Assembly (NCBI GenBank): GCA_021324015.1 | Contig: JAJPJX010000191.1 | Coordinates: forward strand, 1 to 44,731 | DNA from: Solibacteraceae bacterium | GTDB taxonomy: Bacteria > Acidobacteriota > Terriglobia > Bryobacterales > Bryobacteraceae | Reading direction: 5' to 3' | Length of the DNA: 44,731 bases | In this document: piece after piece, positions 1-8,834 of the stretch | Layout of the letters: every line of letters begins with the position of its first letter | Position numbering within the stretch: the stretch's first letter is position 1 | Notes under the pieces: model-generated | What the model saw: only the letters and a program-made list of their open reading frames with translations | What the model was told of the DNA's origin: nothing | Database searches by the model: none | Translations under genes and position numbers: made by a program

Positions 1-47
1 CCGCGCAGCGGGTTGCCGTATCCGATGATCAACACCTCCGGCGTCAT
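1..47 (-). CDS. Hydrogenase maturation protease, N-terminal fragment (HoxW/HycI family)
   Basis: Only the first 15 or so codons are in the window. They read [16 protein letters not shown], and GxGNxLxxDD is the N-terminal signature of the endopeptidases that trim the C-terminal tail of NiFe-hydrogenase large subunits. The ATG (45-47) overlaps the hoxH stop (44-46) as ATGA, so the two are translationally coupled. hoxH keeps a 24-residue tail after its last nickel-ligand motif, which is the substrate such a protease needs. The gene runs off the window edge, so the rest of the active site cannot be checked. HoxW is the likely name, but the fragment is too short to assign a subfamily. Confidence 0.8.
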   Translation of the reverse strand, partial: MTPEVLIIGYGNPLR

Positions 48-1468
48 CGCCGCACCTGGTCCAGCAGCGTTCCGTCCGCCGCGCGCAGTTCGATCTCCAA
101 CGCGGGCACACCCGCCGCGTGCGTCGAGCAGCTCAGGCACGGGTCGAACGCCCGGATCACCGCCTCCACGCGGTTCAGCATGCCTTCGCTCAGCTGGTGG
201 CCGTGCACGAAATGGCGCGCCACTTGCAGCACGCCCCGGTTCATGGCGGAATTGTTGTGCCCGGTGGCGATTACCAGGTTGGCCCACGTGACTAGCCCCT
301 GCTCGTCCACCTTGTAGTGATGGATCAGCGTGCCGCGCGGCGCTTCCGCCACCCCGATGCCTTCGCGGTTGTTCGGCCGGGCGAACGCGCGCACGTGCGA
401 GCTCAGAATCTCGGGATCGTTCAGCAGTTGTTCCATCTTCTCAATCCCGTACAGGATCTCGATCAGCCGCGCATAGTGAAAATAAAACGAGCTCAGAACC
501 GCGCCGCGCTCCAGTTGCCGGAATTCCGCCCACTCCTGGTCCGCCCGTTCCGTGCCGCAGCCGTTGATCAGGTTCAGCCGCGCCAGCGGCCCCACCCGGT
601 AGATCCCGTCCGGATATCCCAGGGGCTTGTAGTACGTAGTCTTCAGGTAGCTCCACGGGTTCACGAATTCCGCGATCGCATCCGCGTAAGTGTCCGGATT
701 CACCTGGTCCGCGACAATCTTTCCCGTGCTATCCAGAAAGCGCAGGTTGCCGTCGTAGTGCTCCAGGCCGCCCCGCCGGTTGACCAGGCCCAGGAACAGG
801 CTGGGGAAGTTGGCGAAGGTCCGAATCTCCTCGCGGAACTGCTCCATGGTGTTCTTGAACCAGTCCAGCGTGCGCTGCGCAATGGCCAGGGCGCCCGGAA
901 TGGTAGCGAGGATCTGGTCGCGCCGTTCCACGCTCAGCCGCTCGTTGACGCCGCCCGGCACCACCCACGCCGGATGAATGCGCTTGCCGCCCAGCCACTC
1001 GATGATCTGCTGCCCGAACTGCCTCAGGCGCACGCCGTCCCGCGCCAGTTCCGGGTGCGACTGCATCACCCCGAAAATATTGCGCGTGGCCGGGTCCGCG
1101 TCCATGCCCAGCAGCAGGTCCGGAGACGAAAGGTAAAAGAAGCTCAAGGCGTGCGACTGTACGATCTGTGCCAGGTTCAGAATGCGCCGCAGCTTGGCCG
1201 CCGGCTCCGGTATCCGCACCGCCAGGATGGCGTCGCAGGCCTTCGCCGAAGCGATCAGGTGGCTCACCGGGCAGATGCCGCAAATCCGCGCCATCAGCGA
1301 CGGCATCTCGTAAAACGGCCGCCCCTCGCAGAATTTCTCGAAACCCCGGAACTGCGTGACGTGGAAGTACGCCTCCTGCACCCGCCCCTCTTCATCCAGG
1401 TGCAGCGTGATCTTGGAATGACCTTCAATCCGCGTCACCGGGTCGATCACTATGCGTTGCCGTGCCAT
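44..1468 (-). CDS. hoxH: NAD-coupled NiFe hydrogenase large subunit HoxH (group 3d-like)
   Basis: This is the catalytic NiFe subunit of a cytoplasmic hydrogenase that couples H2 to NAD(H). The 474-residue length is usual for HoxH. The N-terminal nickel motif [10 protein letters not shown] lies at residues 61-70 (Cys63, Cys66). The C-terminal motif DPCLSCSTH lies at 442-450 (Cys444, Cys447), followed by a 24-residue tail expected to be cleaved after His450. It is the last complete gene of hoxEFUYH, ten bases after hoxY, and its stop overlaps the start of a maturation protease. All four cysteine ligands are present, so the enzyme should be active if matured. No hyp genes are in the window. Group 3d is inferred from the presence of HoxE, HoxF and HoxU together with the motifs. 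Confidence 0.95.
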   Translation of the reverse strand: MARQRIVIDPVTRIEGHSKITLHLDEEGRVQEAYFHVTQFRGFEKFCEGRPFYEMPSLMARICGICPVSHLIASAKACDAILAVRIPEPAAKLRRILNLAQIVQSHALSFFYLSSPDLLLGMDADPATRNIFGVMQSHPELARDGVRLRQFGQQIIEWLGGKRIHPAWVVPGGVNERLSVERRDQILATIPGALAIAQRTLDWFKNTMEQFREEIRTFANFPSLFLGLVNRRGGLEHYDGNLRFLDSTGKIVADQVNPDTYADAIAEFVNPWSYLKTTYYKPLGYPDGIYRVGPLARLNLINGCGTERADQEWAEFRQLERGAVLSSFYFHYARLIEILYGIEKMEQLLNDPEILSSHVRAFARPNNREGIGVAEAPRGTLIHHYKVDEQGLVTWANLVIATGHNNSAMNRGVLQVARHFVHGHQLSEGMLNRVEAVIRAFDPCLSCSTHAAGVPALEIELRAADGTLLDQVRR

Positions 1469-1478
1469 CGTCCGCTCC

Positions 1479-2006
1479 CTAACCGAACCTCGCCCGCGGG
1501 CTCGCCTCCTTCCCTTCCACCAGCGCGCTCAAAACCGAGTAAATCAGCTCCGCCGAAGGCGGGCATCCCGGCACGTACACGTCCACCTGCACCACCTCGT
1601 GTACCGGCCGCACCCGCGCCTCCAGCATCGGAATCGTTTCCCGTGGAATCTGCGCGTCCAGCGTGGCATTCTCCAGGTAGGCTCGCTGGAGCACGGCGTC
1701 CACGCCGAAGGGGTTGCGCATGGCCGGCACGTTGCCGGTCACCGCGCAATCGCCTAGCGACACCAGCGTCCGCGTGCGCTCCCGCACCATGCGGATCTTA
1801 TGCAAATCCTCCTGGCTCGAGACCGCGCCTTCCACCAGCGTCACATCCACGTCCGGGGGAAATTCCTTGTGGTCCACGTACGGTCCCCACACCACCGTCA
1901 TTTTCTGCGCCAGTTCGATCAGGCGCTCGTCGGTGTCCAGCACCGACATGTGGCAGCCCGAGCAGCCGTCCAGCCAGACCGTGGCCAGCCTGATCTTCCC
2001 GCTCAT
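1479..2006 (-). CDS. hoxY: NiFe hydrogenase small subunit HoxY
   Basis: This is a short small subunit (175 residues) carrying only the proximal [4Fe-4S] cluster, as usual for group 3d HoxY. The ligands visible are DGCSGCHMS (Cys15, Cys18), [10 protein letters not shown] and VPGCPPSAE. There is no Tat signal, in line with a cytoplasmic enzyme. It passes electrons between HoxH and HoxU. The start is the ATG at 2004-2006, which overlaps the hoxU stop (2003-2005) as ATGA. An upstream in-frame extension of 60 codons exists but is hoxU sequence read in another frame, so it was rejected. The next gene, hoxH, starts ten bases after its stop. Confidence 0.94.
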   Translation of the reverse strand: MSGKIRLATVWLDGCSGCHMSVLDTDERLIELAQKMTVVWGPYVDHKEFPPDVDVTLVEGAVSSQEDLHKIRMVRERTRTLVSLGDCAVTGNVPAMRNPFGVDAVLQRAYLENATLDAQIPRETIPMLEARVRPVHEVVQVDVYVPGCPPSAELIYSVLSALVEGKEASPRARFG

Positions 2007-2722
2007 CGCCGGCCCTCCCGCATCAGCGTCAGATACGGCAGGAACTGCCGCCGCTTGGACATCTCCGCCACCGAGCGGCCTTTTTCCGAAAGCGCCCCGG
2101 TCGGGCACACCTGCACGCACTTGCCGCAGCCTGTGCAGCTCTCCGAGGAGCCCCACGGCTGGTTCAAATCCGTGATGACGCGGCATTCCACCCCGCGCGC
2201 GATCACGTCCCAGGTGTGCGCCCCCTCGATCTCATCGCACACCCGCACGCACCGCGTGCACAGGATGCAGCGGTTGTGATCGATCACGAAGCGCTCGTGC
2301 GAGGCGTCCACCGGCAGGCGCGGGTACTGATACGGAAAGTGCACGTGCGTCATGTCCAGCTTCATGGCGATGGCCTGCAAATCGCAGTGCCCGTTGGATA
2401 CGCACACCGAGCAGACATGGTTGCGCTCGGCGAACAGCAGTTCCAGAATCGACCGCCGATAGGCCGCCAGCCGCTCGGAATGTGCCGTCACCTCCATGCC
2501 TTCTTCCACCCGCGTGACGCAGGCCGGCAGCAGGCGGGCCACGCCCCTCACCTCCACCAGGCACAGGCGGCAGGCGCCCACGGGGGAAAGGCCCGCCAGC
2601 CAGCACAGCGTGGGGATCTCGATGCCGTTTTCGCGCGCCACCTCCAGAATCGTCTGGTCCTCGCGTGCCCCCACCTCCTGCCCGTCGATGGTCAGCGTCT
2701 TTACCCGCACCGGAGTCTTCAC
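2003..2722 (-). CDS. hoxU: Hydrogenase diaphorase iron-sulfur subunit HoxU
   Basis: HoxU resembles the N-terminal part of NuoG and links the flavin module to the hydrogenase module. The 239 residues contain, in order, a plant-type [2Fe-2S] region (PTLCWLAG...GACRLC), a His/Cys3 [4Fe-4S] region ([13 protein letters not shown]), and two ferredoxin-type sets, [11 protein letters not shown] and [14 protein letters not shown]. The start is GTG at 2720-2722, overlapping the hoxF stop (2719-2721) as GTGA. No ATG fits, because the nearby ATG reads straight into the hoxF stop. The stop overlaps hoxY. Length and cluster order match known HoxU proteins. Confidence 0.93.
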   Translation of the reverse strand: MKTPVRVKTLTIDGQEVGAREDQTILEVARENGIEIPTLCWLAGLSPVGACRLCLVEVRGVARLLPACVTRVEEGMEVTAHSERLAAYRRSILELLFAERNHVCSVCVSNGHCDLQAIAMKLDMTHVHFPYQYPRLPVDASHERFVIDHNRCILCTRCVRVCDEIEGAHTWDVIARGVECRVITDLNQPWGSSESCTGCGKCVQVCPTGALSEKGRSVAEMSKRRQFLPYLTLMREGRR

Positions 2723-4368
2723 GGCATCACCTCCCCGGAGGCGTGCATCTGGCAAACCCCGGCGCGGCACTCCTTCTTGGCGATGTGCGCTTCGTACTCC
2801 TCGCGGAAGTAGCGCAGCGTGCTCAGCACCGGATTCGGTGCGGTCTGGCCCAGCCCGCACAAACTGGTGTGCTTCACCAGGTCGCACAGTTCTTCCACCA
2901 GCGCCAGTTCCGCCGGCGTGGCCGTGCCCTCGGTGATCTTCGCCAGCAGGTCGTGTAACTGCGCGGTGCCCGTCCGGCAGGGAACGCACTTGCCGCACGA
3001 TTCGCTCTTGCAGAACTCCATGAAGTAGCGCGCCACGTCCACCATGCAGGAGGTCTCGTCCATCACGATCATCCCGCCCGAGCCCATAATCGACCCGATC
3101 TTCGCCAGCGATTCGTAATCCACCGGCGAATCCAGGTATTGCTCCGGAATGCAGCCCCCCGAGGGTCCGCCCGTCTGAACCGCCTTGAAGCGCTTGCCCT
3201 CCGGAATCCCCCCGCCAATCTGGAAGATGATCTCCCGCAGCGTGATTCCCATGGGCACCTCGATCAGCCCCGTGTTGGCCACCCGCCCCGCCAGCGCGAA
3301 CACCTTGGTGCCCTTGCTCTTTTCCGTGCCGATGCCGGCGAACCACTCGCCGCCCTTGCGGACGATGGGCGGCACGTTGGCGAAGGTCTCCACGTTGTTG
3401 ATCAGGGTCGGGCAGCCCCACAGCCCGTCTTCGGCCGGATACGGTGGCCGCGGGCGCGGCGATCCCCGCCGCCCCTCAATGGAGGCCAGCAGCGCCGTCT
3501 CTTCCCCACAGACAAAGGCGCCGGCCCCCAGCCGGATGTCCACGTGGAAGCTGAACCGCGTGCTGCAAATGCTGTTCCCCAGCAGACCCATGTGCTCCGC
3601 CTGCCGGATGGCCGTCTTCAGATGCTTGACCGCCAGGGGATACTCCGCGCGCACGTAAATGTACCCTTGCTGCGCGCCCACGGCGTATGCCGCCAGGGCC
3701 ATGCCCTCCAGCACCCTGTGCGGATCGCTCTCCAGCACCGCGCGGTCCATGAAGGCCCCCGGATCTCCTTCATCCGCGTTGCAGATCACGAACTTGCGTT
3801 CTTCGCCTGCCTTGGCCACCGTGGTCCACTTCAATCCCGTGGGATAGCCCGCGCCGCCGCGCCCGCGCAGCCCGCTCCTCAACACCTGCTGGATCACTTC
3901 GGCCGGGCTCATCTCCGCCAGTGCGTGCACCAGGGCGGCGTATCCGTCGGCCGCGATGTAGTCCTCGATGCGCTCCGGATCGATCTTGCCCGAGTTCTCC
4001 AGCACGATCTTCTGCTGCCGCTCGAAGAAGGGCACATCCGTGGGGCAGGACGTAGCCGCCGGAGCGCCGCTGTCCAGACCCGCCACGATCTCGGCTGCGT
4101 CTTCCGCCTTCACCCCCGCAAACAGTGTGCCCTCCGGTTCCACGGCTACCAGCGGGCCGGCGCTGCACAGCCCCATGCAGCCCACCCCCTTCACCAGCAC
4201 GTCGCTCTGCATGCCGGATTCCAGCACTTCCTTCCGCAGCGCCTCTTTCACCAGGTCGCTATGCGAAGAGAGGCACCCCGCGGCGATGCACACGTGCACC
4301 CGGTGCCCGTACTTTTGCTGCGTCTGCTGTTCGGCGGCGGCGATCTTGCGGAGTTCCTCAAGCGTCAT
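2719..4368 (-). CDS. hoxF: Hydrogenase diaphorase flavin subunit HoxF
   Basis: HoxF is the FMN- and NAD(H)-binding subunit, homologous to NuoF with an N-terminal thioredoxin-like ferredoxin domain. Residues 20-100 hold a [2Fe-2S]-type Cys set (AAGC and [11 protein letters not shown]). The NADH/FMN site has [10 protein letters not shown] and the acidic stretch [10 protein letters not shown]. The C-terminal [4Fe-4S] motif is [12 protein letters not shown] with a later Cys in SLCGLGQ. At 549 residues it is near the cyanobacterial HoxF length and shorter than the Ralstonia protein. Its ATG (4366-4368) lies inside the end of hoxE, an 11-base overlap, and its stop overlaps hoxU. Confidence 0.95.
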   Translation of the reverse strand: MTLEELRKIAAAEQQTQQKYGHRVHVCIAAGCLSSHSDLVKEALRKEVLESGMQSDVLVKGVGCMGLCSAGPLVAVEPEGTLFAGVKAEDAAEIVAGLDSGAPAATSCPTDVPFFERQQKIVLENSGKIDPERIEDYIAADGYAALVHALAEMSPAEVIQQVLRSGLRGRGGAGYPTGLKWTTVAKAGEERKFVICNADEGDPGAFMDRAVLESDPHRVLEGMALAAYAVGAQQGYIYVRAEYPLAVKHLKTAIRQAEHMGLLGNSICSTRFSFHVDIRLGAGAFVCGEETALLASIEGRRGSPRPRPPYPAEDGLWGCPTLINNVETFANVPPIVRKGGEWFAGIGTEKSKGTKVFALAGRVANTGLIEVPMGITLREIIFQIGGGIPEGKRFKAVQTGGPSGGCIPEQYLDSPVDYESLAKIGSIMGSGGMIVMDETSCMVDVARYFMEFCKSESCGKCVPCRTGTAQLHDLLAKITEGTATPAELALVEELCDLVKHTSLCGLGQTAPNPVLSTLRYFREEYEAHIAKKECRAGVCQMHASGEVMP

Positions 4369-4864
4369 GCTTCACACCCCTTTCGATCTGCTCCACCAGC
4401 GTGGCCGGCGTGACCTTGCCCAGCACCGCGCTATCCAGCACCGCCGCCGGCGCCAGGCCGCAGGAACCCAGGCAGCGCGCCGTCACCAGCGACAGCCGGT
4501 TGTCCCCCGTGGTCTCACCAGGTTGGATTCCGTAGCGCTTGCCTACCGCCGCCAGCAGCGCCGGCGCCCCCTTGATGTAGCAGGCCGTTCCCGTGCACAC
4601 CACGCAGGTATGCTTGCCTTTCGGCTTCAGGGTGAAGAAATGGTAAAAGGTGGCGACCCCGTACACCCGGCTCAGGGGCACGCGCAGCAGGCCCGCCACA
4701 TATCCCAGCGCCGTCTCGTCCAGGTATCCGAACGACTCCTGCACCGTGTGCAGCGTCTCGATCAGCGCGTGCGGCTCCCGCCCGTGCCGCCGGGCCGTCG
4801 CTTCCACGATCTTCCAGCGCTTGTCCTCGGAGGGCGAGCGTTGTTGTTCGAAAAAAGGCTGCAT
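4358..4864 (-). CDS. hoxE: Hydrogenase diaphorase subunit HoxE (NuoE-like)
   Basis: HoxE is a NuoE-type thioredoxin-fold [2Fe-2S] subunit that joins HoxFU. Cluster ligands are [14 protein letters not shown] and [12 protein letters not shown], and the N-terminal helical domain has the usual [11 protein letters not shown] stretch. I chose the ATG at 4862-4864 (168 residues). A GAGGA ribosome site lies just before it, and the next upstream ATG (4898-4900) falls inside a good sigma-54 promoter, so it cannot be on that transcript. It is the first gene of the operon. The presence of hoxE places the hydrogenase with the five-subunit HoxEFUYH type. Confidence 0.93.
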   Translation of the reverse strand: MQPFFEQQRSPSEDKRWKIVEATARRHGREPHALIETLHTVQESFGYLDETALGYVAGLLRVPLSRVYGVATFYHFFTLKPKGKHTCVVCTGTACYIKGAPALLAAVGKRYGIQPGETTGDNRLSLVTARCLGSCGLAPAAVLDSAVLGKVTPATLVEQIERGVKHDA

Positions 4865-4895
4865 CGATTCCTCGTGAGGCTTACCTGAGCCAAAA

Positions 4896-4911
4896 AGCAC
4901 TTCACATTCCA
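4896..4911 (-). promoter_or_regulatory. Candidate sigma-54 (-24/-12) promoter of hoxEFUYH
   Basis: On the minus strand this reads TGGAATGTGAAGTGCT. The invariant GG (4910-4909) and GC (4898-4897) are separated by exactly ten bases, and TGG, A5, G7, T13 and the final T also fit the TGGCACG-N4-TTGCW consensus. Transcription would start near 4885, leaving a 20-base leader with a GAGGA ribosome site before the hoxE ATG. The divergent two-component system includes an NtrC-type activator, which is what such a promoter requires. This is a pattern match only; no start site has been mapped. Confidence 0.6.
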
Positions 4912-4959
4912 GATGTTTCTATCTGAAATGAAGTCACTTGCGCGTTTGGCGGGGGCTTC

Positions 4960-5016
4960 GCTGGGGGAGATCCCGCGCGCAGTTGGGGGGAATCGCCCAG
5001 CAATCGGATAGGATTG
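4960..5016. promoter_or_regulatory. Dyads that could be activator (UAS) sites in the hox/kinase intergenic region
   Basis: Two inverted repeats lie 75-130 bases upstream of the predicted hoxE start site, where enhancer sites for NtrC-type activators usually sit. GCTGGG (4960-4965) pairs with CCCAGC (4996-5001). CAATC (5001-5005) pairs with GATTG (5012-5016) across six bases, giving a 16-bp dyad. Short dyads are common by chance in GC-rich DNA, so this is a weak call resting mainly on position. Confidence 0.25.
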
Positions 5017-5090
5017 GCCCTTTTGCTTGTCCAAATGACGCAAAATCCGCCATAATGGAATTTCGGGTCCTGTTTAGAGGTTAGACGGCA

Positions 5091-6713
5091 TTGCCCCGGC
5101 GGCTGGCTCAAAAGCTCATGCTCTCGCTGACTGTCATCGTCAGCATCATCGCCGCCATCTCCGGCCTGTTCAACGTCAAAACCGAAGAGCGTCAGCTCCT
5201 CAACGCCATGATCCTGGGCGCCGACCAGCTATCCAAAAGCATCACTAGTGCCACCTGGCATGCCATGCTGGCCAACCACCGCGAGGACGCCTACCAGGTG
5301 ATGCAAACCATCGCCCTCAAGCAGGGCATCGACCGCATCCGCATCTTCAATCGCGCCGGCCGTGTCATGTACTCCACCAGGCCTGAGGAGCGCGACGCGC
5401 AGGTGGACAAGCGGGCCGAAACCTGCGCCGTGTGCCACGCCTCGCTCGAGCCCCGCGTTCTGGTGGACGCCAACTCCCGCGTGCGCACCTTCCTCGGTCC
5501 GGACGGCCGCCGCAACCTGGCTATGGTCACGCCCATCTACAACGAGCCTGCCTGTAGCCAGGCGGCCTGCCACGCCCACCCCAAGGGCATGCAGGTGCTT
5601 GGTGTTCTGGACCTGGCCCTCAACCTCGACTCGGTCGATCGCGAGGTTGCCGACATGCAGTTCCGCGTCTTCCTGGTCACGGCCATCGAGATCCTGCTCA
5701 TCAGCGTCTTCATCATCTTCTTCACCCGCCGCTTTCTCAGCCGCCCCATCCGCCAGCTCGTCGCGGGCACCAAGGCCGTCGCCGCCATGCAGCTCGATAA
5801 ACCCATTCAGATCTCCGGCTCGAGCGAGGAGCTCGACGAACTGGCCCGCTCCTTCAACGCCATGCGCGAACACCTGAACGAGTTCACCCAGAAGCTGGAG
5901 ACCAAGGTGGAGCAGCGCACCGAGCAACTCAAGGCCGCGCACCAGAAACTCCTGCAGAGCGACCGCCTCGCTTCCCTGGGCCAACTGGCCGCCAGCGTCG
6001 CCCACGAGATCAATAACCCCGTCTGCGGCGTGCTGAACCTCTCCATGCTGATGCAGCGCATCCTCAAGGACGACGGCATCCCCCCCGAGCGCCTCGCCGA
6101 GTTTCGCAAGTACCTCTCGCAGGTGACCCACGAAACCGGCCGGGTGGGCCGCATCGTTTCGGATCTGCTGGCCTTTTCCCGGCGCTCCAAGCCCCAGCGC
6201 GCCCAGGCCGACCTGAACCGCCTGGTGCATTCCACACTCTCGCTGGCGGATCACAAGTTGAAACTGGCCAACGTGGCCGTGCGCGAGGAACTGTCCGCGG
6301 ACCTGCCCACTATCTTCTGCGACCCGTCGCAGATCCAGCAGGTGATCTTGAACCTCCTGCTGAACGGCGCCGAGGCTACCCAAGGGAAGGAAGTACGGCG
6401 GCTTTTGCTGCGCACCTGCGCCATCGACTCTTCCGTCCAACTGGTGGTCGAGGACAACGGCGAGGGCATCCGTCCCGAAAACCTCGCCCGCATTTTCGAC
6501 CCCTTCTTTACCACCAAGAGCGACGGTAAGGGCGTCGGCCTGGGGCTGGCGGTCTCCTACGGCATCGTCCAGGCCCACAACGGCGAGATCGAAGTGCAAA
6601 GCCGGCTGGGCCAGGGTACCGTCTTTACCATCACTCTGCCCACCGGCGGCCCGGAGGACGCCGCCGCAGGAATGGAACATGAAACTGCACTGGGAAATTC
6701 TGGTCGTCGATGA
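5091..6713 (+). CDS. Membrane histidine kinase with a periplasmic haem-c-type sensor domain
   Basis: The order is TM1 (about 10-28), a periplasmic domain (29-190), TM2 (about 192-212), HAMP (213-265), a coiled coil, HisKA with SVAHEINNP (His305), and a HATPase_c domain with NLLLNGAEA, VEDNGEGI and GVGLGLAVSYG. The periplasmic part carries CAVCH (Cys112, Cys115, His116) and CSQAACH (Cys155, Cys160, His161), that is one CX2CH and one CX4CH. These suggest one or two covalently bound haems and hence redox or gas sensing; binding is inferred. The start is a TTG at 5091 with AGAGG ten bases upstream; an ATG at 5118 is possible but would remove the basic residues before TM1. The 3' end overlaps the regulator gene by 35 bases. 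Confidence 0.9.
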   Translation: MPRRLAQKLMLSLTVIVSIIAAISGLFNVKTEERQLLNAMILGADQLSKSITSATWHAMLANHREDAYQVMQTIALKQGIDRIRIFNRAGRVMYSTRPEERDAQVDKRAETCAVCHASLEPRVLVDANSRVRTFLGPDGRRNLAMVTPIYNEPACSQAACHAHPKGMQVLGVLDLALNLDSVDREVADMQFRVFLVTAIEILLISVFIIFFTRRFLSRPIRQLVAGTKAVAAMQLDKPIQISGSSEELDELARSFNAMREHLNEFTQKLETKVEQRTEQLKAAHQKLLQSDRLASLGQLAASVAHEINNPVCGVLNLSMLMQRILKDDGIPPERLAEFRKYLSQVTHETGRVGRIVSDLLAFSRRSKPQRAQADLNRLVHSTLSLADHKLKLANVAVREELSADLPTIFCDPSQIQQVILNLLLNGAEATQGKEVRRLLLRTCAIDSSVQLVVEDNGEGIRPENLARIFDPFFTTKSDGKGVGLGLAVSYGIVQAHNGEIEVQSRLGQGTVFTITLPTGGPEDAAAGMEHETALGNSGRR

Positions 6714-8037
6714 CGAAGAGGTGATGCGCGAGTCGCTGGCCGCCTGGCTGCGCGAAGATGGCTACCTGGTGGACACCGCCGCGTCCGGCCGCCAGGCCCT
6801 CGACAAAGCCCGCCAGAAAGATTACGCCATCTACTTCATCGACCTCAAAATGCCCGGCGGGCTGGACGGCATCGAGACCATGATGGAAATCCGCCGCCTG
6901 CACGCAGACGCCTCCATCATCATCATCACTGCCTACGCCACGGTCGATACCGCCATCACCGCCATGAAGGAAGGCGCCCAGGAATACATCGTCAAGCCCT
7001 GCAACCCCGCCGAAATCTCCCTACTGGTCGGCCGTATCATCAAAGTCAAGAACCTCCAGCGCGAAAACACCATCCTGCGCAAGAAGCTCACCCGCGGCTA
7101 CCGCTTCCAGGACATCATCAGCAAGAACGCCCGCATGCGCGACATCCTCCAGCTATGCGCCGAAGTCGCCAGCCTGCGCAGCACCGTGCTCATCCAGGGC
7201 GAGAGCGGCACCGGCAAGGAACTCATTGCTCGCGCCATTCACAATTCCGGCGACCGCGCCGGCAAGCCCTTCGTCGGCGTCTCCTGCGCCGCGCTGGCCG
7301 AAACCCTGCTGGAAAGCGAGTTCTTTGGCCACGAGAAAGGCTCCTTCACCGGGGCCACCCTCCAGAAAAAGGGCAAATTCGAAATCGCCGGCGGCGGCAC
7401 CATCTTCCTGGACGAAATCGGAGACATCTCCCCCAAGCTCCAGGTCGATCTCCTGCGCGTGCTTCAGGAGCGCTGCTTCTATCGCGTCGGCGGCTCCGAG
7501 GAGGTCCACGTGGACGTGCGCGTGATCGCCGCCACCCACGTGGATCTCCAGGAGGCCGTCTCGGAAGGCCGCTTCCGCGATGACCTTTTTTACCGCCTGA
7601 ACGTCATCGAGATCCGCCTGCCGCCCCTGCGCGAGCGCCGCGAAGACATTCCCCTGCTGGCCCGCCACTTCCTCGAGCGGCTCTCCCACGAGTTGGGCAA
7701 GGACGTGGCGGACGTCTCCGAAGGCGCGCTGAAAATCCTCCTGGATTACGACTGGCCCGGCAACGTGCGGGAACTGGAAAACGCCGTGGAACGCGGCATC
7801 GTGACCTCGAAGGGCCGCATCCTCACCGAAGACGACCTCCAGTTCCTGACGCACAACGGCAACGGCAACCGCCGCTGGTCCCCGCCCGCCAACATGACCC
7901 TCCAGGAAATGGAAAAACAGCTCATCGCCGCCACCATCCAGCGTACTCATGGCAACATCAAGGAAGCCGCCGCCGCCCTGGGCATCGACCGCTCCACCCT
8001 CTATGAAAAAATCAAAAAGTACGAAATCCCGCGTTAG
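6679..8037 (+). CDS. NtrC-family sigma-54-dependent response regulator
   Basis: The protein has a receiver domain (acidic pair Asp11/Asp12, phospho-acceptor Asp55 in FIDLKMPGG, conserved Lys in IVKPCN), then a AAA+ sigma-54 interaction domain with Walker A GESGTGKE, Walker [12 protein letters not shown] and an arginine-finger region, then a Fis-type helix-turn-helix ([24 protein letters not shown] region). The sigma-54 contact loop reads GSFTGA instead of GAFTGA. The 452-residue length is typical. It overlaps the sensor kinase, so the two form an operon and a cognate pair. The divergent hox operon has a -24/-12 promoter, which makes it the likeliest target. Confidence 0.95.
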   Translation: MKLHWEILVVDDEEVMRESLAAWLREDGYLVDTAASGRQALDKARQKDYAIYFIDLKMPGGLDGIETMMEIRRLHADASIIIITAYATVDTAITAMKEGAQEYIVKPCNPAEISLLVGRIIKVKNLQRENTILRKKLTRGYRFQDIISKNARMRDILQLCAEVASLRSTVLIQGESGTGKELIARAIHNSGDRAGKPFVGVSCAALAETLLESEFFGHEKGSFTGATLQKKGKFEIAGGGTIFLDEIGDISPKLQVDLLRVLQERCFYRVGGSEEVHVDVRVIAATHVDLQEAVSEGRFRDDLFYRLNVIEIRLPPLRERREDIPLLARHFLERLSHELGKDVADVSEGALKILLDYDWPGNVRELENAVERGIVTSKGRILTEDDLQFLTHNGNGNRRWSPPANMTLQEMEKQLIAATIQRTHGNIKEAAAALGIDRSTLYEKIKKYEIPR

Positions 8038-8128
8038 CTGTCTTCGAGGTGCCGGCTGTGAGGTCCTTTGAGAGGATCGACAGGATCGACGCGCGAAGCT
8101 AGGATAATAGCAGTGTAAGGTTCAGGCT

Positions 8129-8434
8129 ATGAGCAGTTCGCTTTCCCGAGAGCAGGCGGCGGAACTTCTGGCGGCTTCCGAAGCGGAAATCCGTGCCCTT
8201 GGTGTCGCCCGGCTCGCCTTGTTTGGCTCCGTCCTGCGTGGCGAAGCCAGGCCTGACAGCGACGTCGACCTCCTGGTGCAGTTTTCTCCGGGTGCCAAGA
8301 CGTTCGATCGTTTTCTTGCGCTTTCCGAACTTCTTGAAGATCGTCTCGGGCGCCGTGTGGAACTCGTTACGACGGAGGCGCTTTCTCCTTTCATCGGGCC
8401 GCACATCCTGGCAGAAGCGCAAGATGTCCTCTGA
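8129..8434 (+). CDS. mntA: MNT-domain nucleotidyltransferase antitoxin (MntA-like)
   Basis: This is a small (101-residue) minimal nucleotidyltransferase. It has the exact GSX10DXD signature, [15 protein letters not shown], at about residues 32-46, followed by LLVQFSPG. In characterised MntA/HepT pairs this protein AMPylates and silences the HEPN toxin. It overlaps the downstream HEPN gene by 11 bases, the standard gene order for this module. The preceding 91 bases hold a short direct repeat (GGATCGAC twice) that could belong to an autoregulatory site, though this is not shown. Base composition is slightly less GC-rich than its neighbours, which would suit a mobile module. Confidence 0.88.
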   Translation: MSSSLSREQAAELLAASEAEIRALGVARLALFGSVLRGEARPDSDVDLLVQFSPGAKTFDRFLALSELLEDRLGRRVELVTTEALSPFIGPHILAEAQDVL

Positions 8435-8759
8435 GCCGCGTGAATACCTTCGCCATATGCTGGCGGAAGCAAACTATCTGCTTTCTCAAAGGGCCGGCCT
8501 CAAGTTCGAGGCTTTCGTGACCGACGAGACGCTCCGTCGTGCGGTTGTCCGGAGCCTCGAGATCATCGGAGAGGCGGCAAAGAAAGTTCCCCCTGAGTTT
8601 CGCGCCCAATACCCGGCGGTGGGGTGGCGGGCCATGGCTGGTATGCGCGATCGGTTAATTCACGACTACTTCGGGGTGGACTACGAGCTTGTTTGGGATG
8701 TCCTTCAGAACCGCATTCCGGAGCTTCGCGCTCAAATCGCATCGATACTTGAGGCATAG
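8424..8759 (+). CDS. hepT: HEPN-domain toxin (HepT-like, DUF86)
   Basis: This is a 111-residue helical HEPN protein. The RX4HXY ribonuclease motif is present as RDRLIHDY, near residue 75, with the following FGVDYELVW stretch typical of DUF86 proteins. The ATG at 8424 sits 11 bases inside the end of the MNT gene; an upstream reading of the same frame is antitoxin sequence and was rejected. Together the two genes form a type VII toxin-antitoxin module. Characterised HepT proteins are RNases neutralised by AMPylation of the motif tyrosine; that activity is inferred here. Confidence 0.87.
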   Translation: MSSEPREYLRHMLAEANYLLSQRAGLKFEAFVTDETLRRAVVRSLEIIGEAAKKVPPEFRAQYPAVGWRAMAGMRDRLIHDYFGVDYELVWDVLQNRIPELRAQIASILEA

Positions 8760-8834
8760 CAGGCTGCCGCCCGAGGAACGAAACGGCAGGTCGGGCCCCC
8801 AAGTGGTTACCCCGTCTCGTGATGCTCGGGCTGG

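Noticed and set aside
4865-4900. Longer hoxE start at 4898-4900
   Set aside because: It overlaps the -12 element of the predicted promoter and lacks a ribosome site, while the ATG at 4862-4864 has GAGGA just upstream.
5014-5025. TTGGCCCTTTTGCT as a sigma-54 promoter for the kinase
   Set aside because: GG and GC are only seven bases apart instead of ten.
5229-6680. Long minus-strand frame opposite the histidine kinase
   Set aside because: The plus strand carries clear HisKA and HATPase motifs; the antisense frame is a composition artefact.
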